The position numbers and the translations under genes were made by a program. The notes beneath the pieces were generated by a model. It searched no databases, was not told the DNA's origin, and worked only from the letters and a program-made list of their open reading frames with translations. Shown here piece by piece: positions 24,250 through 32,660 of a stretch of DNA of 64,000 bases. Origin of the DNA: Paenibacillus timonensis (GTDB lineage: Bacteria; Bacillota; Bacilli; Paenibacillales; Paenibacillaceae); NCBI RefSeq assembly GCF_009725205.1, contig NZ_WNZY01000006.1:124001-188000 (forward strand). Reading direction: 5' to 3'. Positions within the stretch are counted from its first letter, which is position 1. Each line of letters opens with the position of its first letter.

Positions 24250-24726
24250 TTGCGAAGTAAAAAATTTGTGGCTATACATCGTGGTGGGGAATTATCTCCA
24301 GAGGAGCATATCCAATTAATGCATTGGGCCATAGCTTGCTACGAGCGAGTATTATTTTATTATGGCAAAAAATTAGATGAGCCTATCAGCCATGCCATCA
24401 AGGTCGCAGAAGGCTGGTGTAATGGTAACTTCTCAACCGGTGATGCAATTGATGCTTCCAGGAGGGTTCATTCTTTGGCTAAGAACATGGATAACCCAGT
24501 TGCCCTAGCAGTAGCGCGATCTGTAGGACAGGGTGTAGCAACTGCTCATATGGCAGATCATTGTATGGGAGCCGCGTTATATGCACAAAGAGCTTTGAAA
24601 TTTGCAGGAAAGTCCTATGAGGAAGAGAAAAGGTGGCAGTTAGAGAGATTAAATCAAATACCGGATGATCTGGCGGAGTTGATTCGAAATACATTACCAA
24701 TTAAAGCAAAGGGACTGGGGGTGTAA
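24250..24726 (+). CDS. putative immunity protein (Imm5-like)
   Basis: 158 aa from TTG 24250, chosen because AGGAGGGAC lies 5 bp upstream; the frame is open back to 24217. Helical repeats with HWAIACYERVLFYYG, AIKVAEGWCNG and ATAHMADHCMGAALYAQRAL match a family annotated as putative polymorphic-toxin immunity proteins. No cognate toxin gene is adjacent, so the role is uncertain. Confidence 0.65.
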   Translation: MRSKKFVAIHRGGELSPEEHIQLMHWAIACYERVLFYYGKKLDEPISHAIKVAEGWCNGNFSTGDAIDASRRVHSLAKNMDNPVALAVARSVGQGVATAHMADHCMGAALYAQRALKFAGKSYEEEKRWQLERLNQIPDDLAELIRNTLPIKAKGLGV

Positions 24727-24785
24727 ATCTTTTATTATTTTGAAGGCGGTTCATGAATATGAAAGACTAACAAAGGAGGCTTCAC

Positions 24786-25589
24786 ATGCCTGAAGCAAAT
24801 AAAGTTATTGCATATGGAAGAACTGCGGAAATACTCCAATATGGGAATGGACAAGTTCTCAAATTATTCAGAATCGGTATTCCGATGAATACGGTTCAGG
24901 AAGAATTTCGAATTAGTTCGATGGTATATCACCAGGGAATACCTTCACCTCAACCCATCCAAATGATCAACCTTAATGATAGAGCAGGGATTTTGTATCA
25001 AGAATGTCTAGGGACAACTCTGTTAAATATGATTTCCAAGAAGCCTTGGTTAGTGTTTAAAGCATCTAAAAAAATGGCAAAGATTCACTTAGACATTCAT
25101 AAAGTAAGTATCGAATTGCCAAGTCAGAAAGAGTCTTTAAAATCTCGAATTCATGAAGCACCCATTCTCACTCGTGAAGAAAAACATCAAATTATTGATT
25201 ATTTAGATAGACTTAAGGATGAAAATAAGTTGTGTCACGGCGACTTTCATCCAGATAACATTATTCTTGGAGAAGCTGAATGGATCATTGACTGGATGAC
25301 TGGAATGTCGGGGCACCCCGCTGGTGATGCTGCCCGGACTCTATTACTTTTTAAGTTTGGCACATTGCCCGAGGAGGCGCCTAAATTTGTTGTCTTTCTT
25401 ATCTCGTTACTTAGAAGATTGATGTTGAGAACTTATATTCGTACATATATTAAAAACTCTACAATAAGTTTAAATGAAATAGAGCAATGGTTCTTACCCG
25501 TGGCCGCAGCACGATTGTGCGAATGGATTCCTCAGAAGGAAAAAGATGAATTAGTAAAATTAATTCGAAGTCAGCTTCTAGTCAGTTAA
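24786..25589 (+). CDS. aminoglycoside-phosphotransferase-family kinase
   Basis: 267 aa, ATG with AAAGGAGG. Complete kinase core: catalytic loop HGDFHPDN and metal-binding WIIDWMTGMSGHPAGDAART. Relatives phosphorylate aminoglycosides, macrolides, homoserine or choline-like alcohols; the substrate cannot be named. It differs from the broken kinase of cassette 11. Confidence 0.85.
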   Translation: MPEANKVIAYGRTAEILQYGNGQVLKLFRIGIPMNTVQEEFRISSMVYHQGIPSPQPIQMINLNDRAGILYQECLGTTLLNMISKKPWLVFKASKKMAKIHLDIHKVSIELPSQKESLKSRIHEAPILTREEKHQIIDYLDRLKDENKLCHGDFHPDNIILGEAEWIIDWMTGMSGHPAGDAARTLLLFKFGTLPEEAPKFVVFLISLLRRLMLRTYIRTYIKNSTISLNEIEQWFLPVAAARLCEWIPQKEKDELVKLIRSQLLVS

Positions 25590-25712
25590 TCAGAGAAGAT
25601 AAAGCGTTAATTGATACCGACTTATTAGTTGAGATCGTGGTACAAGCCATCGTTACGTCGGAACCACACCATTCTTAAATTCCATCCATCGTATTTTGGA
25701 GGGCTTGGACAT

Positions 25713-25760
25713 CAACGCCCCAGCCCTAAATAATAGCTATCTAAGGCTGGGGGTTTACGA
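25713..25760 (+). repeat. relic of an attC-like stem III
   Basis: ACGCCCCAGCCCTAAATAAT then AGCTATCTAAGGCTGGGGGTTTACG corresponds to stem III plus the outer right arm of the short-form sites. The cores are gone. It also works as a simple hairpin and may now terminate the convergent genes on either side. Confidence 0.6.
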
Positions 25761-25764
25761 CTAA

Positions 25765-26139
25765 CTATTGTCTTATAATAAGAATGTCTCTAGGTGGTCT
25801 TCCAGTGCTTTGGATTTGAGAGATCTCCGAGTTAGTAAGATTGCGGCCAACTAAAATGAACGAAGATGTGGCGTTGTTGAAGTTGAAATTGCCCAAGTTA
25901 GATACATTTCGACTGCCCCGGAATACGCGGAAGGAACCTTGGAAGTTCGTTCCCGAGAACAAGACCAGTGTGACTTGGGAGCTTTGCACAACATTTCTGA
26001 GCCGAAAGCTGGATAACGCGTTGTTAAACCGAAACGCTCCAAGATCGCGGACGGCGACCCCACCGCGTCTGAAGAGAATCCGACGACCAGAAAAATTGGT
26101 ACCTGACCATAGTGCAAGACGTACATCACTGTTTGCCAA
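25765..26139 (-). CDS. beta/gamma-crystallin-like protein
   Basis: 124 aa from TTG 26139 (AAAGGAGTG upstream). Two 40-residue repeats, VRLALWSGTNFSGRR... and VTLVLFSGTNFQGSF..., each with the Greek-key pattern of beta/gamma-crystallins and an NLGNFNFNNATSSF-type second half. Bacterial members are often calcium-binding spore or surface proteins. No signal peptide. The only minus-strand gene in the stretch from 9 to 26 kb. Confidence 0.78.
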   Translation of the reverse strand: MANSDVRLALWSGTNFSGRRILFRRGGVAVRDLGAFRFNNALSSFRLRNVVQSSQVTLVLFSGTNFQGSFRVFRGSRNVSNLGNFNFNNATSSFILVGRNLTNSEISQIQSTGRPPRDILIIRQ

Positions 26140-26303
26140 CTATATCACTCCTTTGATTGAAGGTTGATATAGCTTATTGCAGCTTCTATGAATCGGTGTA
26201 GACCAATAGAGCAGGATGATAGTTTGATTTACTAATATTCTATTAAGGGTTTAAACAGGTGCTGTATCGGTAACTATTACGGCAGCTATGCTTCCGGCGA
26301 CTG

Positions 26304-27134
26304 TTAAGGAGAAGGCGATTCGCTTATCAGATCGTTTAATAAATTCGCGAGCGGCGCCTCCGTCTCCGCCATTCCTGCTCTCTCCGTGAAAAACCCAATG
26401 TCTTTCACGGCAATCCAGCTGTTCGGGAGACCTTGCAAAGTAATTTGCTCGGCATTAAGCGCAATTAACTTGCCAAAATTTTGATACACCGGAGCGGGAA
26501 ACATCGTCCGAGAGAGCATTTCCATCATTTCCGAAGGATTGATTCCGTTTTTTTGCGCCATTCTGCACGCCTCCATCATAGCTGCCATGGCCGTAAAGCT
26601 AATGAAGTTGCCACAAATCTTGACGATTAAGGCCGAGCCGATCTTTTCACCGAAATCAAAAGTTCCTTGCCCCATCGCATCCAGAAGCGGCAATGCTCGT
26701 TTCTTTGCCTCCTTCGATCCCGCGATGCACATCCATAGTTTTCGCGCGGTAGCCGCTTCAGGAGGACCAAAAACCGGCGCTTCAACATAATGACTCCCAT
26801 ATTCGTCATGCAAATCGGCGAGCTGCCGAGAGGTGGCCGGCGAAATGGTACTCATCGAGAGATGGAGGCCTCCAGGTCCAAGCCGTTCCATAAATCCTTC
26901 GCTCCGCACAATATCTTCGAGCGCGGAATCGTCGGTCACCATAGTAATGACGATATTTCCCTTTGTAGCGACTTCGCATGGCCTGGAGACGGATTCGGCC
27001 CCGAGCGCGACCAGAGGCTCAGCTTTACCTGCTGTTCGATTGTATACTCTAAGCGTGTAACCGGCTTTGATAAGATTAAGAGCCATAGCTTGCCCCATAT
27101 TCCCCAATCCAATAAATCCAATAGGTGTTGTCAT
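26304..27134 (-). CDS. 3-hydroxyisobutyrate-dehydrogenase-family oxidoreductase
   Basis: About 276 aa from ATG 27134 (GGAAG 8 bp upstream; an in-frame GTG at 27143 also exists). NAD(P)-binding GLGNMGQAMALNLIKAG near residues 7-23; the substrate motif is seen in APVFGPPEAA, and the catalytic lysine in SALIVKICGNF. Beta-hydroxyacid dehydrogenase fold; related to GLYR1/imine-reductase-like enzymes. It follows, and is probably cotranscribed with, a MerR regulator. Confidence 0.87.
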   Translation of the reverse strand: MTTPIGFIGLGNMGQAMALNLIKAGYTLRVYNRTAGKAEPLVALGAESVSRPCEVATKGNIVITMVTDDSALEDIVRSEGFMERLGPGGLHLSMSTISPATSRQLADLHDEYGSHYVEAPVFGPPEAATARKLWMCIAGSKEAKKRALPLLDAMGQGTFDFGEKIGSALIVKICGNFISFTAMAAMMEACRMAQKNGINPSEMMEMLSRTMFPAPVYQNFGKLIALNAEQITLQGLPNSWIAVKDIGFFTERAGMAETEAPLANLLNDLISESPSP

Positions 27135-27139
27135 AGCCT

Positions 27140-27526
27140 TCACTTCCTTTTTTCGTTTTGAATTTCTGCATATTTGGCAAGTTTTAGATTGACCGCTTCA
27201 AACGCTCTATCGAGCTCCCTTTGCCTTTCTTGAAGCTTCTGCTTGTGCTTTTCCAGCAAATTCTGTCTTTGCGGAATGGTCGATTCGCCCCGGACGGCCA
27301 ACTCAACGAATTGTTCCAATTCGGCAACGGTCATGCCGGTCGCGCGAAACCATATCATCAGGTTGATCCATTCCATGTCCCTCTCTTCAAAAATTCGATT
27401 TCCGTAAGGGTCGCGTTGAAGAAATGGAAGCAACCCTTTCCTTTCATAAAATCGGATGGTATGAGGAGGAATCCCCAGCCTTGCCGAAGCCTCTTTAATG
27501 GATAAACTCACCTTTGAGACCTCCAT
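27140..27526 (-). CDS. MerR-family regulator
   Basis: 128 aa with an N-terminal MerR helix-turn-helix (SIKEASARLGIPPHTIRFYERKGLLP) and a dimerising coiled coil at residues 80-115 (QRQNLLEKHKQKLQERQREL). No cysteine metal site, so a drug or metabolite sensor, or an aldehyde-type sensor, is likelier than a metal sensor. A promoter with the 19-bp MerR spacing precedes it at 27590-27620. It ends next to the dehydrogenase start. Confidence 0.87.
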   Translation of the reverse strand: MEVSKVSLSIKEASARLGIPPHTIRFYERKGLLPFLQRDPYGNRIFEERDMEWINLMIWFRATGMTVAELEQFVELAVRGESTIPQRQNLLEKHKQKLQERQRELDRAFEAVNLKLAKYAEIQNEKRK

Positions 27527-27589
27527 TTCAGGTTAGATAATATATTCCGATTTACATGACTCCCACCCATTAGGGAGAATCTTAAATTC

Positions 27590-27620
27590 ATTGTAAACCT
27601 TAAACTTAAGTTTAAGGCAA
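27590..27620 (-). promoter_or_regulatory. MerR-type autoregulated promoter with 20-bp palindrome
   Basis: On the minus strand TTGCCT (27615-27620) and TACAAT (27590-27595) are 19 bp apart, the long spacing typical of MerR-controlled promoters. The perfect palindrome CCTTAAACTTAAGTTTAAGG (27598-27617) fills the spacer. Confidence 0.8.
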
Positions 27621-27752
27621 CAGCTTCTTTGGAGAAGTGGTTGATGTGCTTTGGAATGTCAAACAGCCCCCACCTTTTATTAAGATGAGGGCCAGTATTA
27701 GTTACAATCAGGATTTAAACACGCGGCAGGTCAGCGGCAACAACGGCCACAT

Positions 27753-28295
27753 CTACGCCCCTGGGGTTCCTTCTATTTCTGCCTTCAATTGTTCAAACCA
27801 CGCTAAATTGATCAAGTGATGGGAACGGGAATTTTCATTCATGCGTCGGTAGTAATCGATGGTGCCGGGAACTTCCTGCGTGTTGGACAGGTACTCATCA
27901 AGGAGAGCGATTCGGGATTTCGTTTGATCGATTTGCGATTGAATCAGCTCCAGCAGCTTAGCCTGGTCGTATTCATCGGCAAAAAGCAGCGCTCCATAAA
28001 ATTGCAGGTTCACATACTCCGATTGGGTACCGTATTTGACCATAAATTTTTCGAATTCAGCCCTTCCAGTTTCGGAAATTTTGAAGTTCCGAGTTTCGCG
28101 TCCGTTGGTTGAAGGCTCCGGTTGGATCTGTTTGATCCAACCTTTCTCTTCAAGTTGCTGCAGATTGTAATAAAACGAGCCTTTCGTGAAATTGACAATA
28201 TACTTGTAATGGCGTTGTTCCATGAAAGCTAATAGTTCGTAGCCGTGGGCGCCGGGGTTTTGGATCAATAATCCAAGAATGAGTAAGGGGATCAA
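27753..28295 (-). CDS. PadR-family regulator
   Basis: 180 aa. N-terminal winged helix (MIPLLILGLLIQNPGAHGYE, then FTKGSFYYNLQQLEEKGWIK) followed by a C-terminal dimerisation helix domain, the PadR/Vir arrangement. The start overlaps the end of the esterase gene by 4 bp (ATGA), so the two form an operon. A perfect palindrome lies in the operon promoter. Confidence 0.88.
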   Translation of the reverse strand: MIPLLILGLLIQNPGAHGYELLAFMEQRHYKYIVNFTKGSFYYNLQQLEEKGWIKQIQPEPSTNGRETRNFKISETGRAEFEKFMVKYGTQSEYVNLQFYGALLFADEYDQAKLLELIQSQIDQTKSRIALLDEYLSNTQEVPGTIDYYRRMNENSRSHHLINLAWFEQLKAEIEGTPGA

Positions 28296-29134
28296 GTCGA
28301 CATCACCTTCGCCATTTGCGTCTCGAATTCCGCGTACGTGATTTTTCCCAGCGCTAAGTCCATGCTATGGAGATAAATCTGTTCCGTTTTCGAGTAGTCG
28401 CGCTCCACCTTCAGTGATTGCTCCTCCCCTGGGAGTGGCTCTAGAACATGACACTTTTTCGAAAATGCCTCGAAATAGCGGTAACCGAATTTACGCTGCG
28501 AAATCGCGTCGATATGAATGCCATCCGCATTCGCGGTCAACTCCGCCGCCGTGACAAAATAAAAATTTGGATGTTCATTGGCGTAGCGCTGCAATTGTGC
28601 GTTAACCTGTCGATATTCAGTCGCGTGCTGTCCAAAACCGGTTTTCCCCAGGAAATCCCCCAGTCCACCAATGACTAGTGGCACTTCATTCTGTAGGTTC
28701 AATTCGCTTCTCAGGGTTTCGATAATCAAGTCGAATTTCTCGTAATACGTTTCATGCAGCGAACCATAACTGTCGCTTTCCCCCTGGTGCCAAAGGATTC
28801 CACAGATTTGACTGGACCGCAGGGCAAAGCGGGCTTCGGACAAAGCATGCTGAAACAAGATGCCTTCCGGATGCCAGTCATTCAAGGAGCTGCCCCCTTC
28901 CGCACAAGGAATCAAACCAATTTCCTCATCGGGATGGGCTTTCGACCAGGCATCGGCAAAAGACGCAGCCAGGCTTACCCCAGAAACAGGACGGTCATAG
29001 TTGATTGGCTCTGTCATCATCTGCCACTGTCCGTTGCGCAGCATTTTTATTTTTTCATTATAGATCGGATCGACTTCATGTAATAATCCACGGCCTGCCA
29101 TGTTCGACTGGCCCAACATTAAAAATGACTTCAT
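28292..29134 (-). CDS. sialate-O-acetylesterase-like SGNH hydrolase
   Basis: About 280 aa from ATG 29134 (TTG 29140, nearer to AAAGGAG, is an alternative). SGNH blocks: LGQSNMAGRG with the nucleophile serine, the glycine in CAEGGSS, WHQGESD, and the final DGIHID catalytic Asp-x-x-His. A 60-residue tail with YLHSMDLALGKITYAEFETQ resembles a SHOCT-like end. Likely removes acetyl groups from sugars. Cotranscribed with padR. Confidence 0.86.
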   Translation of the reverse strand: MKSFLMLGQSNMAGRGLLHEVDPIYNEKIKMLRNGQWQMMTEPINYDRPVSGVSLAASFADAWSKAHPDEEIGLIPCAEGGSSLNDWHPEGILFQHALSEARFALRSSQICGILWHQGESDSYGSLHETYYEKFDLIIETLRSELNLQNEVPLVIGGLGDFLGKTGFGQHATEYRQVNAQLQRYANEHPNFYFVTAAELTANADGIHIDAISQRKFGYRYFEAFSKKCHVLEPLPGEEQSLKVERDYSKTEQIYLHSMDLALGKITYAEFETQMAKVMST

Positions 29135-29162
29135 CTTCAACTTAACTCCTTTACGTTACTCT

Positions 29163-29182
29163 TATAGTCTAATTAGACTATA
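29163..29182. promoter_or_regulatory. perfect 20-bp palindrome, probable PadR operator
   Basis: TATAGTCTAATTAGACTATA, upstream of the esterase-padR operon. TATA-containing ends overlap likely -10/-35 elements. Position and symmetry fit autoregulation by the PadR protein. Confidence 0.7.
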
Positions 29183-29240
29183 GTAAGTTTATAGTAAGCT
29201 CCATCTAGAGTCAAATGAATGTGGCTGGTATTGGGGAAGA

Positions 29241-29320
29241 GATGTATAATCATGGAAGAAGCTCAGACAACAAACGCCCTAACCTAAGATAAGAGCTATC
29301 TTGGGTTGGGGTATTTTTGT
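29241..29320 (+). repeat. relic attC-like site (short form)
   Basis: GATGTATAATCATGGAAGAA, GCTCAGACAACAAACG, CCTAACCTAAGATAAGAGCT and ATCTTGGGTTGGGG match the stem II-stem III part of sites 4, 9 and 15 almost base for base. No left core, no hairpin I and no right core remain. It shows that cassette DNA once reached this point. Confidence 0.8.
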
Positions 29321-29346
29321 GTAGTAAATAGGAGGAAATTAACCCA

Positions 29347-29784
29347 GTGGAAAATTTCGAAGATCTTACGGGGATCACTTGTATCTATGTACCGGTGAAT
29401 GATGTTTACGAGTCCATTCTATGGTATCAAAAAAATTTAGGGTACCAACCAGCAGACCGTGATCGAGTTGAGCCGGGGATGACAATGGCTGTGATGAATG
29501 TGCCGGACCGAAATGGTAACTTACCTTCACCTGGTTTAAGGCAAGTTGTACCTGCACTGTTCCTTCACCAATCGGACGAGGAAGGCGGTCGTTTACGCTT
29601 CTCATGGACGATGGACCATGGGAGGCCTCATGCGATAGCCTGTTTTATAACCCCACGAATTGAAGTGATGCTAGAGCGGTTTAGAGAAAACGGAGTGAAT
29701 ATTTTAGAAGAGCGTATGACAAGCGGACCCAATATAACGTTTGCGGACCCTGACGGTAACATATGGGAGGTCTGGCAACCCTAA
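29347..29784 (+). CDS. VOC-family (glyoxalase-like) protein
   Basis: 145 aa from GTG 29347, AGGAGGAAA upstream. Paired beta-alpha-beta-beta-beta modules with TCIYVPVNDVYESILWYQKNLGY at the start and ITFADPDGNIWEVW at the end, the usual VOC signature; the metal residues are only partly clear. Starts 27 bp after the relic site, like a cassette gene. Confidence 0.85.
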   Translation: MENFEDLTGITCIYVPVNDVYESILWYQKNLGYQPADRDRVEPGMTMAVMNVPDRNGNLPSPGLRQVVPALFLHQSDEEGGRLRFSWTMDHGRPHAIACFITPRIEVMLERFRENGVNILEERMTSGPNITFADPDGNIWEVWQP

Positions 29785-29851
29785 TGTGTACACCGAATCG
29801 TTGATTGAGACGATGAAGTGAGCAGTTACTTTAGCTTAGGGAGGGGATCTT

Positions 29852-30235
29852 TTGGAAGAGTGTATCTTCTGTAGAATCACTGACAACAGCCCTCAAGAAA
29901 TCCTGTTTAGTAATGACTTCTGTCTGTATACAGTTCTTAAGGACCCGGAAATCGAAGGCGCTGGATTAATCGTTCCCAGGAACCATCGGGAAACTGTATT
30001 TGATCTGAGCGAGGAAGAATGGAATGCAACCCATCAAATGTTGCACACAGTGAAGGAATATATCGATGTTAGATACCATCCGGACGGCTATAATATCGGC
30101 TGGAATTGTGGAGCGGTAGGAGGGCAACATATTTTCCACGCCCATCTCCATGTTATTCCGAGGTTCAGGGATGAACCGATGGCGGGTAAAGGAATACGAT
30201 ATCTATTTAAAAGCCAATGGAATAAGAGGAGCTGA
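29852..30235 (+). CDS. HIT-family nucleotide-binding hydrolase
   Basis: 127 aa from TTG 29852, GGGAGGGG upstream. CIFCRI supplies one half of a zinc site, and HAHLHVIPRF near residue 98 is the histidine triad. Family members hydrolyse nucleotide-phosphoramidates or dinucleoside polyphosphates. The short frame ends 5 bp before the next gene. Confidence 0.88.
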   Translation: MEECIFCRITDNSPQEILFSNDFCLYTVLKDPEIEGAGLIVPRNHRETVFDLSEEEWNATHQMLHTVKEYIDVRYHPDGYNIGWNCGAVGGQHIFHAHLHVIPRFRDEPMAGKGIRYLFKSQWNKRS

Positions 30236-30239
30236 GGTG

Positions 30240-30518
30240 ATGTTATTTTTCGAGAAAACAAGCAAGTTGTCCAACTTCTTACTTACCTTATTTGTTCTGT
30301 TTCTCATTCTAGCTTTCATCTTCTTGGCTAGCAGCCAGTTCACTGAAGTTCTCTCGTATAACTTCACCAATGATCTGAGAGGAACTGTCTGGATGATCGT
30401 TTGCTTTGGGATTTCAATTTCTTCGTTCATTGCAGGAGTAGCTCTGAAGGTTATGATAAAAGAAGCTAACGATGAAATGAAGAGACTTGAAGAAAGAATG
30501 AGGAAAAATCAGTTATAG
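30240..30518 (+). CDS. small two-helix membrane protein
   Basis: 92 aa from ATG 30240 with GAGGAGCTGAGG upstream; the frame is open back to 30150, but that part overlaps the HIT gene. Two hydrophobic helices (13-33, 48-72) and a charged C-terminal helix (EANDEMKRLEERMRKN). Unknown function. Confidence 0.7.
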   Translation: MLFFEKTSKLSNFLLTLFVLFLILAFIFLASSQFTEVLSYNFTNDLRGTVWMIVCFGISISSFIAGVALKVMIKEANDEMKRLEERMRKNQL

Positions 30519-30562
30519 ATAAGTCCATCTAAATAGCCGGAAATGGACTAGGAGGGTTCAGT

Positions 30563-30856
30563 GTGATACAGGAAAAAGTAACCTCGAAAACTCACGTGCT
30601 GGCTCGAGGGGTAATCCTTACGGAACGGCATCTCTTAGTTGCTCATTGCAAAGGGATGGATAATACATTTTTACCTGGAGGACATGTTGAGTTTCAGGAG
30701 AGTATTAGAAGTTCATTGTACAGAGAAATCAAGGAAGAACTTGGGTTATCCAGTGAGGTGCACAATTTACTTCCCGAGCCAATGAGAAAGCTGATTATGA
30801 ACTACATATGCGGCACTAAAGGTCCTTACTTTGAAAGTACATTGGAAGATGCATAG
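30563..30856 (+). CDS. Nudix-family protein, truncated
   Basis: 97 aa from GTG 30563 (AGGAGGG). The Nudix box GGHVEFQESIRSSLYREIKE with ELG is intact (G-x5-E-x7-RE-x2-EE-x-G). Relatives run to about 140-150 aa; here the C-terminal third is missing and the frame ends just before the DUF3977-like gene. It may be a non-functional remnant or a fusion scar. Confidence 0.7.
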   Translation: MIQEKVTSKTHVLARGVILTERHLLVAHCKGMDNTFLPGGHVEFQESIRSSLYREIKEELGLSSEVHNLLPEPMRKLIMNYICGTKGPYFESTLEDA

Positions 30857-30902
30857 TTCCACTGGATTTCATGAAGAAGTGACTCGAGAACAAATTCGGA
30901 CC

Positions 30903-31175
30903 ATGGGCTTGTTGAAAAAGTATATTGAGATTGGGATCGGTAACACGTGGTTTATTAGAACGGAGATCGAACAGGAAGATGGAACCGAGACCGAAATAAA
31001 AGGAATCGTAAGACCTTTCAAATTGAAATCAGTTTATTTAAGACTATGGATAAGAAGGATAGTTTTGATTCTTGACCTTAGAGAAGGTGTAAAGGTTCAG
31101 ACCAAAAGTAAAAACAATTTCAAAATCGTTCTTGGATTCTATGGCGAGAATTGGGAAAGAGAGAGAGCTCAATGA
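30903..31175 (+). CDS. DUF3977-like protein
   Basis: 90 aa from ATG 30903. KKYIEIGIGNTWFIRTEIEQ then EDGTETEIKGIV, SVYLRLWIRRIVLILD and KNNFKIVLGFYG match DUF3977, a small Bacillales family of unknown role. No good ribosome site is seen, and the frame is open upstream to 30831. It overlaps the following ATG by 4 bp. Confidence 0.7.
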   Translation: MGLLKKYIEIGIGNTWFIRTEIEQEDGTETEIKGIVRPFKLKSVYLRLWIRRIVLILDLREGVKVQTKSKNNFKIVLGFYGENWERERAQ

Positions 31176-31604
31176 AAATAGTATCAGCGCTATGTTTGCT
31201 ACTTACCGTCATTCTTGGAAATTCAACAGAGAAAACTTTCATCATAGAGGGGCCATCCATGAGCCCAACGATAAATAATGGAGATCAAGTGACGGTTAAC
31301 ACGGATTTGAACGATCCTATCGTTAAGGATGACATCATTATCTTTGAACAAGACAATAAATCTTTCTGCAAGCGGGTCATCGGAGTTGAAGGCGATCATA
31401 TTGAGTTGGTTGGAACTCGAATTGGGGTTAATGGCATAGAGTTATTTGATACGGAATTTCATATGGGAAATGACACGGAAATTATCTTACAGAAAGATGA
31501 GTTTTTTTGTCCTCGGAGATAACCTGGACAACAGCTTAGACAGCAGAACGTATGGCCCCATTAAAAGGTCGCAAATTATCGGGAAAGTGTTATCAATCCA
31601 TTGA
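31172..31604 (+). pseudogene. signal peptidase I (S26 family), frameshifted at a T7 tract
   Basis: ATG 31172 starts a hydrophobic anchor and the S26 box EGPSMSPTINNGD with the catalytic serine; KRVIGVEGD carries the general-base lysine. The frame stops at 31522, just after a run of seven T (31503-31509). With one T fewer it would continue as EFFVLGDNLDNSLDSRTYGP (the last conserved S26 box) to TGA at 31602-31604. Either a real frameshift, a slippage-prone tract, or a sequencing error. Confidence 0.82.
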
Positions 31605-31645
31605 GCATATCCAATAATCAATAATAGAATTGAGGGATAAAGATC

Positions 31646-32086
31646 ATGATTCAATCCATCGTCCATATCGCACTTGTTGTTAAGGAGTATGATGAGGCTA
31701 TAGATTTTTATACAAAGAAATTACATTTCATTTTAGTAGAGGATACTTATCAGCCCGAACAAGACAAACGCTGGGTTGTTGTTAGTCCGCCGGGCTCAGT
31801 AGGTACGACCATATTGCTCGCGAAGGCATCGAAACCGGAGCAAGAATCGTTTATTGGGAATCAGGCCGGAGGAAGGGTTTTTCTATTTCTGAATACAGAT
31901 GATTTCTGGAGAGATTATCAAGATATGATCTCAAAAGGGATTGAATTTGTTAGAGAACCGAAAGAGCAAGAATACGGAATTGTAGCAGTATTTAAGGATC
32001 TATATGGTAACCTGTGGGACTTACTGCAGCTTAAAGAAGATCATCCTATGATGAAACGGATCCAGAAGAGGCTAAGACTTGGCTAG
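31646..32086 (+). CDS. VOC-family protein
   Basis: 146 aa, ATG with TTGAGGG. Opening SIVHIALVVKEYDEAIDFYT and closing YGIVAVFKDLYGNLWDLLQL are typical of glyoxalase/bleomycin-resistance proteins of Bacillales. The metal ligand histidine in VHIALVV and the glutamate region are present in part. Substrate unknown. Confidence 0.87.
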   Translation: MIQSIVHIALVVKEYDEAIDFYTKKLHFILVEDTYQPEQDKRWVVVSPPGSVGTTILLAKASKPEQESFIGNQAGGRVFLFLNTDDFWRDYQDMISKGIEFVREPKEQEYGIVAVFKDLYGNLWDLLQLKEDHPMMKRIQKRLRLG

Positions 32087-32108
32087 TAACCGAAAATGGG
32101 GGTATAAA

Positions 32109-32660
32109 ATGATATACATAGAAACGACCCGACTGCAATTGAGGGATTGGAAAGAGAGCGACTTGGCCCCCTTTCGTCAACTTAATGCGGATGAACAGGT
32201 GATGAGGTATTTTCCGAAAACCTTATCGTCTGAAGAAACAAATGAGCTTTATCAATCCATTTTATCTGAATTTCAAGCATACGGTTTTGGACTCTATGCT
32301 GTCGAAGTCAAGGAGACCCAGGAGTTTATAGGGTTTATCGGATTTCGCAAAGTCACATTTGAGGCGGACTTCACGCCATGCATCGAAATCGGTTGGCGAC
32401 TGAAACAAGGAGCTTGGGGCAAGGGGTATGCATCGGAAGGGGCCGCGGCCTGTTTGCAGTATGGATTTACCCATTTGGGTTTTCAAGAGATTTATAGTTT
32501 CACGGCGGTTATCAATACTCCTTCAAGGAACGTCATGACAAAAATCGGGATGGATTATGTGAAAAGATTCCACCACCCAAGAGTCGAGAAAGATAGTCCT
32601 TTAAGTGAACATGTTCTATTTCAGATTAGGAGGTTACCCAATGAACAAATGGGAGTATAA
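32109..32660 (+). CDS. GNAT-family acetyltransferase (RimJ-like)
   Basis: 183 aa from ATG 32109 (GGGGGTATAAA upstream). ETTRLQLRDWKESDLAPFRQ is the RimJ/RimL-type opening; the acetyl-CoA site is KQGAWGKGYASEGAAACLQY, and N-terminal acetylase-like INTPSRNVMTKIGM follows. Overlaps the start of the next gene by 20 bp. Confidence 0.88.
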   Translation: MIYIETTRLQLRDWKESDLAPFRQLNADEQVMRYFPKTLSSEETNELYQSILSEFQAYGFGLYAVEVKETQEFIGFIGFRKVTFEADFTPCIEIGWRLKQGAWGKGYASEGAAACLQYGFTHLGFQEIYSFTAVINTPSRNVMTKIGMDYVKRFHHPRVEKDSPLSEHVLFQIRRLPNEQMGV

